A DNA stretch of 33,017 nucleotides from Thermoplasmatota archaeon (GTDB taxonomy: Archaea; Thermoplasmatota; Penumbrarchaeia; JASLWR01). Where the stretch lies: contig JASLWR010000031.1 of assembly GCA_030740765.1 (NCBI GenBank), positions 1 through 33,017 of the forward strand, in the 5' to 3' direction. The notes under the pieces are model-generated. The model had not been told where the DNA came from. It ran no database searches and saw only the letters and a list, made by a program, of their open reading frames with translations. This document shows, piece by piece, positions 1 through 7,482 of the stretch. Every line of letters starts with the position of its first letter. The stretch's first letter is position 1. A program made the position numbers and the translations under genes.

Positions 1-70
1 TACAAAGAGTATTAACGAAAGTGATCTCGGCCAAACACGATTCGAGGATTCCAGGGGAGGCGGTTGGAAA

Positions 71-2380
71 ATGGCTCCGGAATCTGAATTGATTATTGAG
101 AGAAGTACAGAGTCAACAGAAGAACCAGTAAGTTTGAAATCCGGGCTACTCTCTTACTGTCTGAGTTGCAAAAAAAAGGTACCGATCGAAAAAGCCACCC
201 TGGTTACCCTATCAAACGGCCGTCAGTCCATTCGTAGCATATGTCCGGATTGCGGCGGAAAGGTATCTAGAATAGTTGGGAAAAATTCCCTTGGAAATAT
301 GCTTCTTCAGGAGAATAAGGGAATACATGCTTTCTGTTTAAGGTGCAGGGAAAGGATCCCGATACACGATCCCACGTTTTTCAAGTTGAAGAACGGCCGA
401 CGTAGCATTAGAGGTTCATGTCCTTTATTTAGTGGGAAAGTATCACGAATCGTCGGAAAAAATGCTGTGAAGCAAATGCTCGGAGAAAAAAGTGGGGTCG
501 GGGCATTTTGTTTAAGGTGCAAGGAAAGGATAACGGTGGATGATCCATCCTTATTCAAGCTCAAGAACGGTCGGCGTTCCATCCGGGGTTCCTGCCCGTT
601 GTGCAAGGGTAAAGTTTCAAGAATCGTCGGAAAAAAAGTGTTTGAAGAAATGCTTGCAAGCCATGAGAGCGAATACCATGCATATTGTTTGAGATGTAAG
701 GAAAAGGTACCTGTAAAGAAACCCGCGTTCCCTACTTTGAAAAACGGACGTCATTCCGTTCGTGGATTTTGCCCATTATGCGATGGTAAGGTCTCTCGAA
801 TCCTAAAAAAGGTTGAAGAAGCAATACTGGTTGAAAGAATGGAGGAGGAACATCCGATCGAGCCGGAAGTACCTGAAGAAACGGTTGTCGAAGAGGAACA
901 TCTCGATGATAAAATCGAGGTCCCTCCATGGTCGGATATTAGAAAAGATATCTCTTCGGCATATTGCTTTCGATGCGGAAAGGAACTCTCAGATTCTGAA
1001 ACAATAAACGATCCATCCGGTAAAGGGGATGAGACGGCTCGAGCTTTTTGTATTGATTGTCTTGAATATGTCTATCAATATCTTGATCCTTCTGTGGGCC
1101 TGAATAAGACCATCAGGGCTTATGTCAAGAAGAAACGCAGACAATCCATTAAAACCGAGGATACACCTGAGAATCCGGAAATGGAGTATATTCAAAAAGC
1201 CTCTAAATACGAGTGGAGAGTAACAACGGTTGAAACAAACGTCCCCTCTCCGGACACTGAAAGTGAAGTTGAGGAGGAATCCCAACCGAAATTGTTGGAT
1301 TCATCTACGCTGCCTTTGATCGATTACGACAAGAAAGAATACCAATCCTCCATGGAGAGCGAAGAGGAGTCCCTAGGTGTGGAGTCCGAGGAAAGCGAGG
1401 GTAGTGACCAGGAAGTAAGAGAAACTATCGATGCATTGTTAAAGGATCTGAAGGATAAAAAAAGACAGGATACCGTATCGGAAGAGAAGATCGAGGAATC
1501 TGAGTTCGAACAGAATATAAAGAAGGAGAAAATGATACGAGAGATACTCCCGTTGTATGAAAAAGAGCGCATATCGAGGGACCTGGAAAAATACGGTAGG
1601 TTTTCACTAATAATGCCTTTCCGGGGATTCTCTGATCAGGAGCCTGTTGAGGAGGAGATACCTCCTGAGTTGGAGCCTGTAGAGGAAGAAGCGGAACCGC
1701 CTGTGGTGGAAGAGGAAGCACCTGTGCTTGAATTGATCCGCGAGGAGATCGAGGAGCCGCCTGTGGTGGAAGAGGAAGCCGAGACAACGGAGGAGGAAAG
1801 GATCTCTCTCAACGAGATATTGGACGAGATGCTCGAAGGCACAGATGAAACGGGGGAGGATGTGGAGGAACTTGAACATTTGGACCGAATCCATGGAACC
1901 TCAACCAGTCATGAAGAGATCGTCATTAGGCAATGCCGCAGTTGTGAGCGTAATTTTTGTCTGGAATGCGCTAATATGGCCAAAACCGAGATAGGATACC
2001 ATAATATTCCCGAGGAGACATTCAGCGAATATTTTGAACCACTATGTATCCACTGCTGGGAAAAATTCCAGGTAAGATTCGAGGAAGCTCAAGTTCCCGA
2101 GGAGGAGGTCCGGTCTGCCCCGGTGGAAATGCCTGATGATACGGATGAGTTGGACGAAACCCCTTATGACGATTGGACCAGAACCGGCACCAAAACCAAT
2201 GAGAGGGTCCGAACCGTTGAGGATAAGAAGGACCGTCGAAAGAAGATGAGAGAGAGGATTGAACTATTACGCAGGATCCGGGATATCAGGTGGAAAGTGA
2301 GCTCACCAGAGGAACCCAAGGTCGAGAAAGTAGTTTCGGTGGAAGTACAAGAGGTAGAACCCGAGGAGAAGGAGGATTAG
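71..2380 (+). CDS. Acidic protein with four tandem DUF5679-like zinc ribbons
   Basis: The 769-residue protein has four near-identical zinc-ribbon repeats of about 41 residues spaced 58-59 residues apart. Their first cysteines are C30, C89, C147 and C206, with the pattern CxxC-x24-CxxC and a shared core LKNGR(R/H)S(I/V)RG-CPxC-GKVSRI. This core matches the DUF5679 ribbon family. Repeat 2 has lost its last ligand (F120 where the others have Cys). Two further cysteine clusters follow: CFRCG...CIDC near residue 300, and CRSC...CLEC with CIHC near residue 625-670. The rest is highly acidic and low in complexity, with EEPPVVEEEA-type repeats, so probably disordered. The ATG is preceded by GGGGAGG at 54-60. 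No signal peptide or membrane helix is visible, so it is probably cytoplasmic. A role as a nucleic-acid or protein scaffold is inference only. The reading frame continues past its TAG into the next gene. Confidence 0.85.
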   Translation: MAPESELIIERSTESTEEPVSLKSGLLSYCLSCKKKVPIEKATLVTLSNGRQSIRSICPDCGGKVSRIVGKNSLGNMLLQENKGIHAFCLRCRERIPIHDPTFFKLKNGRRSIRGSCPLFSGKVSRIVGKNAVKQMLGEKSGVGAFCLRCKERITVDDPSLFKLKNGRRSIRGSCPLCKGKVSRIVGKKVFEEMLASHESEYHAYCLRCKEKVPVKKPAFPTLKNGRHSVRGFCPLCDGKVSRILKKVEEAILVERMEEEHPIEPEVPEETVVEEEHLDDKIEVPPWSDIRKDISSAYCFRCGKELSDSETINDPSGKGDETARAFCIDCLEYVYQYLDPSVGLNKTIRAYVKKKRRQSIKTEDTPENPEMEYIQKASKYEWRVTTVETNVPSPDTESEVEEESQPKLLDSSTLPLIDYDKKEYQSSMESEEESLGVESEESEGSDQEVRETIDALLKDLKDKKRQDTVSEEKIEESEFEQNIKKEKMIREILPLYEKERISRDLEKYGRFSLIMPFRGFSDQEPVEEEIPPELEPVEEEAEPPVVEEEAPVLELIREEIEEPPVVEEEAETTEEERISLNEILDEMLEGTDETGEDVEELEHLDRIHGTSTSHEEIVIRQCRSCERNFCLECANMAKTEIGYHNIPEETFSEYFEPLCIHCWEKFQVRFEEAQVPEEEVRSAPVEMPDDTDELDETPYDDWTRTGTKTNERVRTVEDKKDRRKKMRERIELLRRIRDIRWKVSSPEEPKVEKVVSVEVQEVEPEEKED

Positions 2381-2393
2381 TATATAGAACCTC

Positions 2394-2411
2394 ACGATGG
2401 CAGACCATCGT
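2394..2411 (+). other. Perfect 7-bp hairpin between the TAG and the next start
   Basis: ACGATGG (2394-2400) pairs with CCATCGT (2405-2411) around the loop CAGA. It lies 13 bases after the TAG stop of the zinc-ribbon gene and just before the TTG/GTG start of the FGE-like gene. It could be an intercistronic mRNA hairpin, or a readthrough-stimulating structure if the TAG is decoded. Confidence 0.6.
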
Positions 2412-2416
2412 CTAAA

Positions 2417-3097
2417 TTGGTGAACTCCATCGGCATGAGACTTAACCTGATCTCTCCTGGGTCATTCATAATGGGCAGCAAAAGGTGGTCGGAGTCCCAA
2501 CCGGTTCGCAGGGTCAATATAAGAAGACCGTTCTATATCAGCATCTTTCCGGTCACCCAAAAGGAATGGAAATCGGTTCTTGGCAACAATCCCAGCTATC
2601 CAAAGGGTGACTACCTACCAGTTGTGAACGTATCATGGAACGACTGCCACAAATTCATAATGAAGCTCAACGCATTGGAAGGTTCTCTAAGGTACCGACT
2701 TCCCACTGAAGCCGAATGGGAATTTGCCGCGAGAGCTGGAAGCACCGGACGCTACAGTTTTGGCGACGACGTAAGCAAGTTACCCCTGTATGCATGGCTG
2801 GGAGAGGATTGGGATGTGGGTGAGCTGCATCCTGTGGGATTGAAGCGGTCGAACGAATGGGGATTATACGACGTTCATGGTAATATATGGGAATGGTGTC
2901 AGGATAACTGGCATCCCAACTTCAACGGCGCTCCCGCTGACGGACGGGCATGGGAAGGTGGAGGTGATGTGAATCGGGTCAGGCGCGGAGGCACGTGGAC
3001 ACATGATCCGGAACATTGCGAGACCGCTCATAGGAACCGGAACGGTGCAGGTTATCGGTACAAGTACCTGGGATTCCGCATCGTAAGGTCCATCTAG
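2417..3097 (+). CDS. Formylglycine-generating-enzyme (SUMF1)-like domain protein
   Basis: The 226-residue protein matches the FGE-sulfatase fold throughout: VNSIGM...SPGSFIMGS at the N-terminus, PVTQ.EW, PVVNVSWNDC, YRLPTEAEWEFAARAG, GLYDVHGNIWEWCQD and RVRRGGTW near the C-terminus. True formylglycine-generating enzymes use a copper-binding cysteine pair. Aligning by eye, only the second is present (C201), while the first is His (H196). Sulfatase-activating activity is therefore doubtful, and it may be a binding or oxygenase-like relative. The start is uncertain: TTG 2417 or GTG 2420, neither with a Shine-Dalgarno. The frame is the same as the upstream zinc-ribbon gene and stays open from its TAG, so the domain may originally have been its C-terminus. 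The gene is followed by the tRNA region. Confidence 0.82.
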   Translation: MVNSIGMRLNLISPGSFIMGSKRWSESQPVRRVNIRRPFYISIFPVTQKEWKSVLGNNPSYPKGDYLPVVNVSWNDCHKFIMKLNALEGSLRYRLPTEAEWEFAARAGSTGRYSFGDDVSKLPLYAWLGEDWDVGELHPVGLKRSNEWGLYDVHGNIWEWCQDNWHPNFNGAPADGRAWEGGGDVNRVRRGGTWTHDPEHCETAHRNRNGAGYRYKYLGFRIVRSI

Positions 3098-3437
3098 ATA
3101 TCGTGCCTGAGCCCTGGATCGGTCTAGGATTGTTAATTTAAAATAATGAAGCGGAATCGGCCCTCCGGGCATTCGTTGCATTCCGGCGCATCAAATAGAT
3201 ACGCCTGAATCATCGGGACTTTCCCCTACGGGCCCCGATTACGCGCACATTGTCAAGCTGAAAACCTCGATTTTTCGTCGAGCTTTTCACCATTGACAAT
3301 ATCCAACACCAAAATATATTTATCGTATTATTGTGATTCCGCCGCAGAATTTGATATTGAAGATTGATAAATGGGCCTGTAACGGTGCATCGAAGATACA
3401 CCTGACAGGCAACCATTTACTCACTGCGTTCATAAAT
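3098..3437. other. Intergenic region before tRNA-Ile
   Basis: No coding sequence is supported here. The stretch carries copy A of the two-hairpin repeat (3151-3302), an AT-rich block around 3312-3335 that could hold a TATA element, and a 15-base copy of the tRNA 5' end at 3367-3381. Confidence 0.6.
3151..3302 (+). repeat. Two-hairpin structured repeat, copy A
   Basis: Stem I is GCGGAATCGG (3151-3160) against CCGATTACGC (3235-3244), 10 pairs with one mismatch, enclosing about 74 bases. Stem II starts five bases later: ATTGTCAA (3249-3256) pairs with TTGACAAT (3293-3300). Inside it GAAAACCTCGA pairs with TCGAGCTTTTC with one C-C mismatch. A shorter copy with the same outer stems lies at 3563-3634 beyond the tRNA. 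Strand is arbitrary because the element is self-complementary. Confidence 0.65.
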
Positions 3438-3511
3438 GGGCCTGTAGCTTAGCATGGTGGAGCACTCGGCTGATAACCGAGAGGTCCCCGGTTCGAATCC
3501 GGGCTGGCCCA
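3438..3511 (+). tRNA. tRNA-Ile (anticodon GAT)
   Basis: The 74-base cloverleaf is readable directly. The acceptor 5' strand is GGGCCTG and the 3' strand CTGGCCC with discriminator A. The D arm starts GCTT and closes with GAGC. The anticodon arm is CTCGG-CTGATAA-CCGAG (anticodon GAT), the variable loop AGGTC, and the T arm CCCGG-TTCGAAT-CCGGG. CCA is not encoded. Position 6 against 67 is a U-U mismatch in an otherwise Watson-Crick acceptor stem. An oligo-T tract follows directly. There is no sign of an intron. Confidence 0.96.
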
Positions 3512-3514
3512 TCA

Positions 3515-3522
3515 TTTTTTTT
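3515..3522 (+). terminator. Oligo-T terminator after tRNA-Ile
   Basis: A run of eight T starts four bases after the tRNA 3' end, which is the usual archaeal oligo-T termination signal. Confidence 0.55.
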
Positions 3523-3562
3523 GTTTGAACTTAATCCGGGGGTATACTATATCTTTGATTCA

Positions 3563-3634
3563 GCGGAATCGGCCCTTCGCGACCACGATTCCGCGAACAT
3601 TGTCAAGCTGCGAAGTACGCATCATTGACAATAT
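3563..3634 (+). repeat. Two-hairpin structured repeat, copy B
   Basis: Stem I is GCGGAATCG (3563-3571) against CGATTCCGC (3586-3594), perfect 9 bp with a 14-base loop. Stem II is ATTGTCAA (3599-3606) against TTGACAAT (3625-3632), with an inner TGCG/CGCA stem. The shared blocks with copy A are gcggaatcggccct, acattgtcaagctg and cattgacaatat. The apical part of stem II differs but still pairs in each copy. Confidence 0.65.
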
Positions 3635-3820
3635 GCACCAGGACACCGGGCCGCAAGGATGACAGCTTACAAGGTGGATAAGCTATTGACCGGAAAGAGA
3701 TGGTTCAAGGATCGTACCTATCCCCACAAGTTCTTGAGGATTCATCAGGTTTGGAGCTAAGGGGATGTTCGTCTATCAGTCTCCTTGAATAAGATATTCA
3801 AGCACAAAAGGTATGGGGTT

Positions 3821-4237
3821 TTAATGATAGACTCTCTCAAAAGTTACAAGTTGGTTATATTCATCAAATGTTATCCTAAATTCTCTAAAGATTGTATCTC
3901 GTCCTAATAATGTATGTCTAAAATTAGATTCTTCGGGTACTAATACCGTTACTCTTGGTAAAGCCATTTCTTCATCGTTTATTATAAAAACTAAAGTTGT
4001 CTCTGTCTTGTAAACATCCACCTTCCCTCCAACACCAATTACTTCCATCATATTTTTTGGTTTTAATTTTAAACCTACTTTACTTGCTATATGTCGAGGT
4101 ATAAATGTAAAATCGGCTCCAGAATCTATTAGAGCTAAAACTTTCTCAGAACCTTTCCTATATTGTACTTTTATCGGTAAGCGTGGTCGTGGTTTATCAT
4201 TTTTTAAATAATTTGACATAGGGAAACTCAATTTCAT
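3821..4237 (-). CDS. Retropepsin-like aspartic protease
   Basis: The 138-residue protein has the half-size, retroviral-type aspartic protease layout. The catalytic motif is ALIDSGADFTFIP (D38), followed by a flap-like region (EVIGVGGKVDVY) and the hydrophobic-hydrophobic-Gly motif TLLGRD. Such proteases work as homodimers. No signal peptide is present, so it is predicted to be cytoplasmic. The ATG follows immediately on the TGA of the DUF5678-like gene with zero spacing, so translation is probably coupled. The whole pair is AT-rich compared with its surroundings and sits next to a tRNA gene, which fits an acquired cassette. A protease/antidote or regulatory pair is inference. The substrate is unknown. 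Confidence 0.8.
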   Translation of the reverse strand: MKLSFPMSNYLKNDKPRPRLPIKVQYRKGSEKVLALIDSGADFTFIPRHIASKVGLKLKPKNMMEVIGVGGKVDVYKTETTLVFIINDEEMALPRVTVLVPEESNFRHTLLGRDTIFREFRITFDEYNQLVTFERVYH

Positions 4238-4432
4238 TCATAATACATAGACTCCCTTAGGGGGAACATTTACAGTAATTCTATCCTCCCCGGGATATTT
4301 TTTATCCACAACTTCATATAATTCTTCTAAGTCTTGACCATGTGCTACAACGGATTCCCTAGCTATAATCGCCCATTCTCCTACATAATCACTAAGGTCC
4401 GCCTGAATAAGCCATTTGTAATTATCTTCCAT
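4238..4432 (-). CDS. DUF5678-like small protein
   Basis: The 64-residue protein has the pattern D-YVGEWAII..E.VVAHG.DLEELY..V.KKYPGED....VPP, typical of the DUF5678 family of small proteins with no known function. The start is set at ATG 4432, because GAGGGTGA at 4438-4445 is an ideal Shine-Dalgarno five bases upstream; an earlier TTG at 4453 would leave that site unused. It is directly upstream of, and abutting, the retropepsin-like gene. DUF5678 genes next to retropepsin-like genes are, from memory, a recurrent archaeal pairing. Confidence 0.75.
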   Translation of the reverse strand: MEDNYKWLIQADLSDYVGEWAIIARESVVAHGQDLEELYEVVDKKYPGEDRITVNVPPKGVYVL

Positions 4433-4437
4433 CTTCG

Positions 4438-4506
4438 TCACCCTCAATATCAACCTATATACACCAAACAGAAAGATACGACAGTAGTTCCATTTAGATA
4501 TATAAA
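4438..4506 (-). promoter_or_regulatory. Promoter and Shine-Dalgarno of the DUF5678/retropepsin pair
   Basis: On the minus strand a TATA-like TTTATATA lies at 4506-4499 and the Shine-Dalgarno GAGGGTGA at 4445-4438. Archaeal spacing predicts a transcript start near 4475, giving a leader of roughly 40 bases. Confidence 0.45.
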
Positions 4507-4761
4507 GATTCTATGGATACTTATATTTTCCGGTTAAATTGACTAATTCCATGCCATATTTTAGTGGGTGCCAGCTTACTCTACAATCAACAAACGAACT
4601 TCGATCAATTGGTCAATTATCCTGAGAACGCCCTATTACCTACAAGTTTCTTATTTATACTTTACTAGTTTTCTCGTTGATTTTAGCACCCTTGAAGCAC
4701 TCATTTATTAGACTAAATGCACCCTCCCAGCATGCTAGTGATCTAGAGCATAGCCGGTCCT

Positions 4762-4783
4762 TAGAGGTCTACTGATACCTCTA
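4762..4783 (+). promoter_or_regulatory. 7-bp hairpin upstream of the surface-protein gene
   Basis: TAGAGGT pairs with ACCTCTA around CTACTGAT. An overlapping alternative pairs GTCTA with TAGAC, so two mutually exclusive folds are possible. It lies about 50 bases before the TATA-like element, so it is more likely DNA-level or belongs to another transcript than part of the leader. Confidence 0.35.
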
Positions 4784-4886
4784 GACAATACCCCATGCCT
4801 AAAACACGCTGTAGAGGAGAAATCAACGACATAAATAAATACTACACTAATCTATTTGGTTATACATTATTCTGGTAGATGATAAC

Positions 4887-7250
4887 ATGAGAAATGCACA
4901 TATATTAATATGCGGGATCGTTCTGATCCTTGCTGTTTTTTTACCGAATGTAGCTGCTGACAACGATAGTATGAAACTGCTTCTGACATTAGATCAGAAG
5001 GATTATTCCAGCGGAGATACGGGAAAGGTAACAGTGCATGTTTTCGACAAGGGAGAATATGTCGAATCGGACGAAATACCTAACTGCACGATAAAAGCGG
5101 GAGATTATTCAGATGAGATTGAACGGGAAATTACTCTTGAAAAGAAATCCACCGGAATATATGAGAGCGATTTCAAGATATTTACCAGTGATGCAGATGA
5201 TTTCGACAGAATGACAATTTATGGGGATGCCACCTACGGAAAGAGCGATGAGACCGATACGGAATATAACATGGATGACGACAGTCAATCATTCAATCCC
5301 AGATCAAGTGATGATACTGAAGAGGAAGTGAGTGTAACAATAATAAATGCACCCGTTTCTGCGTTTCCGGGTGATACATTCACACTGCGTATTGAGGTGG
5401 AAAAGGGGGGTGGGCTGGCTGATGCCGACGATCTCGATATCAAGTATGAACTGGCATACGAGGAGGATGGGCCCGACGAGGACGACCTGCCCTACGACAA
5501 GGTGGGCACCGGGATTTATGAAGCGACCATGGAAGTTCCAAAGAACATCAAGGAGAGCTGCAGTATCGATATAGAGGCCGAAGCCACCATCTATGGGGAG
5601 TCGGACAGCGATTTCGAGAGCGTCAAGATCGATTTCTTATCCGTATGGTACAACAAGGGATCGGTGGGCCAGACCATGTGCACTTTCGACGTCTATGTGG
5701 CGGATGCGGATGGAAAGGCGGTCTCAGATGCGGATATCAAGCTGAATTGGGATGAAGCGCAGCGTTCATCCGGGAAAGATGCGACAAAACTTACCGACAG
5801 CTCCGGGAAGGCGAGCTTCGAGATCACCTATGAAGAGGATACGTACAGTCTAGAAATAGGGGGCAAGGTCCTGAAGGACGGGAAGACCCAGTACTTCTCA
5901 GGGGAGATCGAGCTGAAAGAGGACGGCGAAGAGGATGGTGATTGGGACGAGCCAGACGATTACGGGATGGACGTCGTTCTGAAGAAGGATTCCTTGTCGG
6001 GGAAGTCTCCCTACACCCTGGAATGCAGGGTCTTTCTGGACGGACAGAGAATATCTAAAAAGGAGGTTTATTATTATCTTTATAACGATGTTAAAGTGAT
6101 TGCCCACGGGGCCGTCACTACGGATATCGATGGTGAATTCTCATTCAAGTTCTCCTACAGTACAAGCGGGTCCTATGATAGTATTCAGGCATATTTCGAG
6201 ACCGTCTATGGAGATTATGAGGGGTGGAGCTGGGATGACCGGGAAAATACCCTGGATGGAAAGGAATACGCCTATGAGACCGAGAATATCTGGTTTGAGA
6301 GCGATGATCTCCCGAATATAGATTTCGACGATTCCTCCATCAAGATAAGCGTGGAGAAACTGAAACGAGGTGGGTTGACGGAGGTAACGGTGACGGGCAT
6401 CCCGGAGGATTTCATGCCATACATTTCCTGGGTCCCCGCCTCCGTCAACAGCGTTCAGGATATAGAAGAATGGGAGAATAGATTCGGATGGGAACAATGG
6501 GGTGGCGAGGGACTTATGGCCCAGGGAACGAGCATTTCCAGCGGGAAGGGCACCACAAAATTGATGATCCCCGAGTTCATGCCGTCAGGTAAATATACCA
6601 TCTTCGCAGGATATGTCGATACATCGGGCATAAACGAGCCAGACTTTTCACTGGAAGACGCATATCACATCAACAACGTTATCGTGGAACCGGGTAAATC
6701 GGGAACCTCAACCGAGACCACCGATAGCTCATTGTTCAGTAGCAACGGCTTCATAATGCTATCGGTGGGGATTCTGGTGATTATCCTTGTCGTGATCATC
6801 GTGATCATTCTCATGGTAAAGAGAAAAAAGAGGAAAACAGTGAGTGAAGTAGTTAGGTGGGATGAGGCGGACTATGGCTACCCACCACCCGCTGAATCAC
6901 ATACCACGGCACCCGGTACGACCCATCCCATGCCCCAAGAGAATATTCCTAGTCCACCAGTAAAACGATCGCATGAAAACAATAATGATGAATCTAATGA
7001 ATCTGCTGAGAGTTATTATGAGGGATATACTGAGGGTTATACCATGGGTGTGTCTCAACGAGAACAATATCCACCACCTACTCGACAAAATCAATATCAA
7101 CATAGACAACCTCAATCATCCGCACCTATCCCACCAGGGCAGGCTATGACACCTCAACCAATGGTAACAACGCCACAGGTACAAACACCACCGGCACAAC
7201 CAGATGTTCAAGAACAAAAGGCATTACCAGAGCATAGGTTTGCGCCGTGA
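4887..7250 (+). CDS. Large Ig-like surface protein with C-terminal membrane anchor
   Basis: The 787-residue protein starts with a signal peptide (hydrophobic ILICGIVLILAVFLPNVAA). About 600 residues of acidic beta-rich repeats follow, resembling Ig-like/MG2-type domains: phrases such as KDYSSGDTGKVTVHVFDKG, VSAFPGDTFTLRIEVEKGG and VYVADADGKAVSDADIKLNWD recur. One membrane helix (about 644-663, IMLSVGILVIILVVIIVIIL) is followed by KRKKRK, placing the roughly 120-residue Pro/Gln-rich tail in the cytoplasm. It is probably an envelope or S-layer-associated protein, or a macroglobulin-like receptor. No Shine-Dalgarno is obvious before ATG 4887; a TATA-like ATAAATAAAT lies at 4831-4840. The acidic ectodomain and the low-complexity tail have quite different composition. 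Confidence 0.8.
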   Translation: MRNAHILICGIVLILAVFLPNVAADNDSMKLLLTLDQKDYSSGDTGKVTVHVFDKGEYVESDEIPNCTIKAGDYSDEIEREITLEKKSTGIYESDFKIFTSDADDFDRMTIYGDATYGKSDETDTEYNMDDDSQSFNPRSSDDTEEEVSVTIINAPVSAFPGDTFTLRIEVEKGGGLADADDLDIKYELAYEEDGPDEDDLPYDKVGTGIYEATMEVPKNIKESCSIDIEAEATIYGESDSDFESVKIDFLSVWYNKGSVGQTMCTFDVYVADADGKAVSDADIKLNWDEAQRSSGKDATKLTDSSGKASFEITYEEDTYSLEIGGKVLKDGKTQYFSGEIELKEDGEEDGDWDEPDDYGMDVVLKKDSLSGKSPYTLECRVFLDGQRISKKEVYYYLYNDVKVIAHGAVTTDIDGEFSFKFSYSTSGSYDSIQAYFETVYGDYEGWSWDDRENTLDGKEYAYETENIWFESDDLPNIDFDDSSIKISVEKLKRGGLTEVTVTGIPEDFMPYISWVPASVNSVQDIEEWENRFGWEQWGGEGLMAQGTSISSGKGTTKLMIPEFMPSGKYTIFAGYVDTSGINEPDFSLEDAYHINNVIVEPGKSGTSTETTDSSLFSSNGFIMLSVGILVIILVVIIVIILMVKRKKRKTVSEVVRWDEADYGYPPPAESHTTAPGTTHPMPQENIPSPPVKRSHENNNDESNESAESYYEGYTEGYTMGVSQREQYPPPTRQNQYQHRQPQSSAPIPPGQAMTPQPMVTTPQVQTPPAQPDVQEQKALPEHRFAP

Positions 7251-7275
7251 TAATCTACTGTTGAGATGTTCTCAC

Positions 7276-7482
7276 CTATTGCCATTCATGGTTTGGATCA
7301 GGAACAAAGGTTAAAGATTTGGCATTCATGTTACGTTGTGTTTGATCATACCATGTTAAAAGCCATCCTCTGGGCACTTTCGCCCTTATTGGTGACCAAT
7401 ATGTATTTCGCATTCTTTTATCAGTTTCATGGAACATCACGCTTCTAGTTTTTTCCCATATGAATTCAACCTCATCACTCAT
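7276..7482 (-). CDS. Small conserved-looking protein of unknown function
   Basis: A 68-residue protein starting MSDEVEFIWEKTRSVMF and containing SPIRAKVPRGWLL and TFVPDPNHEW. It is supported mainly by an excellent Shine-Dalgarno, AGGAGGT (7494-7488, minus strand), five bases before ATG 7482. The Trp/Pro-rich spacing looks like a small globular protein family rather than random frame. An in-frame extension to 7536 is possible but would bypass the ribosome site. It is convergent with the surface-protein gene, only 25 bases away. I cannot name the family. Confidence 0.65.
   Translation of the reverse strand: MSDEVEFIWEKTRSVMFHETDKRMRNTYWSPIRAKVPRGWLLTWYDQTQRNMNAKSLTFVPDPNHEWQ

Larger units (their letters stand above)
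3512..3820. other. Intergenic region after tRNA-Ile
   Basis: It holds the oligo-T tract, copy B of the two-hairpin repeat, and a short open frame at 3659-3760 (33 codons from ATG to TAA) without a convincing Shine-Dalgarno. The 33-residue product (MTAYKVDKLL...) is rich in Lys and aromatic residues and could be a gene remnant. I do not call it as a gene. Confidence 0.5.
4433..4886. other. AT-rich divergent intergenic region
   Basis: No gene is supported. The region contains the minus-strand promoter of the DUF5678 pair, a hairpin TAGAGGT (4762-4768) / ACCTCTA (4777-4783) with an 8-base loop, and a TATA-like ATAAATAAAT (4831-4840) ahead of the plus-strand surface-protein gene. Nothing else is recognisable. 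Confidence 0.55.

Noticed and set aside
1425-1787. Minus-strand frame inside the acidic repeat region of the zinc-ribbon gene
   Set aside because: It is the reverse complement of Glu/Pro-rich repeats (Leu/Pro-rich shadow) without start signals.
3659-3760. 33-codon open frame MTAYKVDKLL... after the repeat
   Set aside because: No convincing ribosome site and no recognised homology; a chance frame or remnant is as likely.
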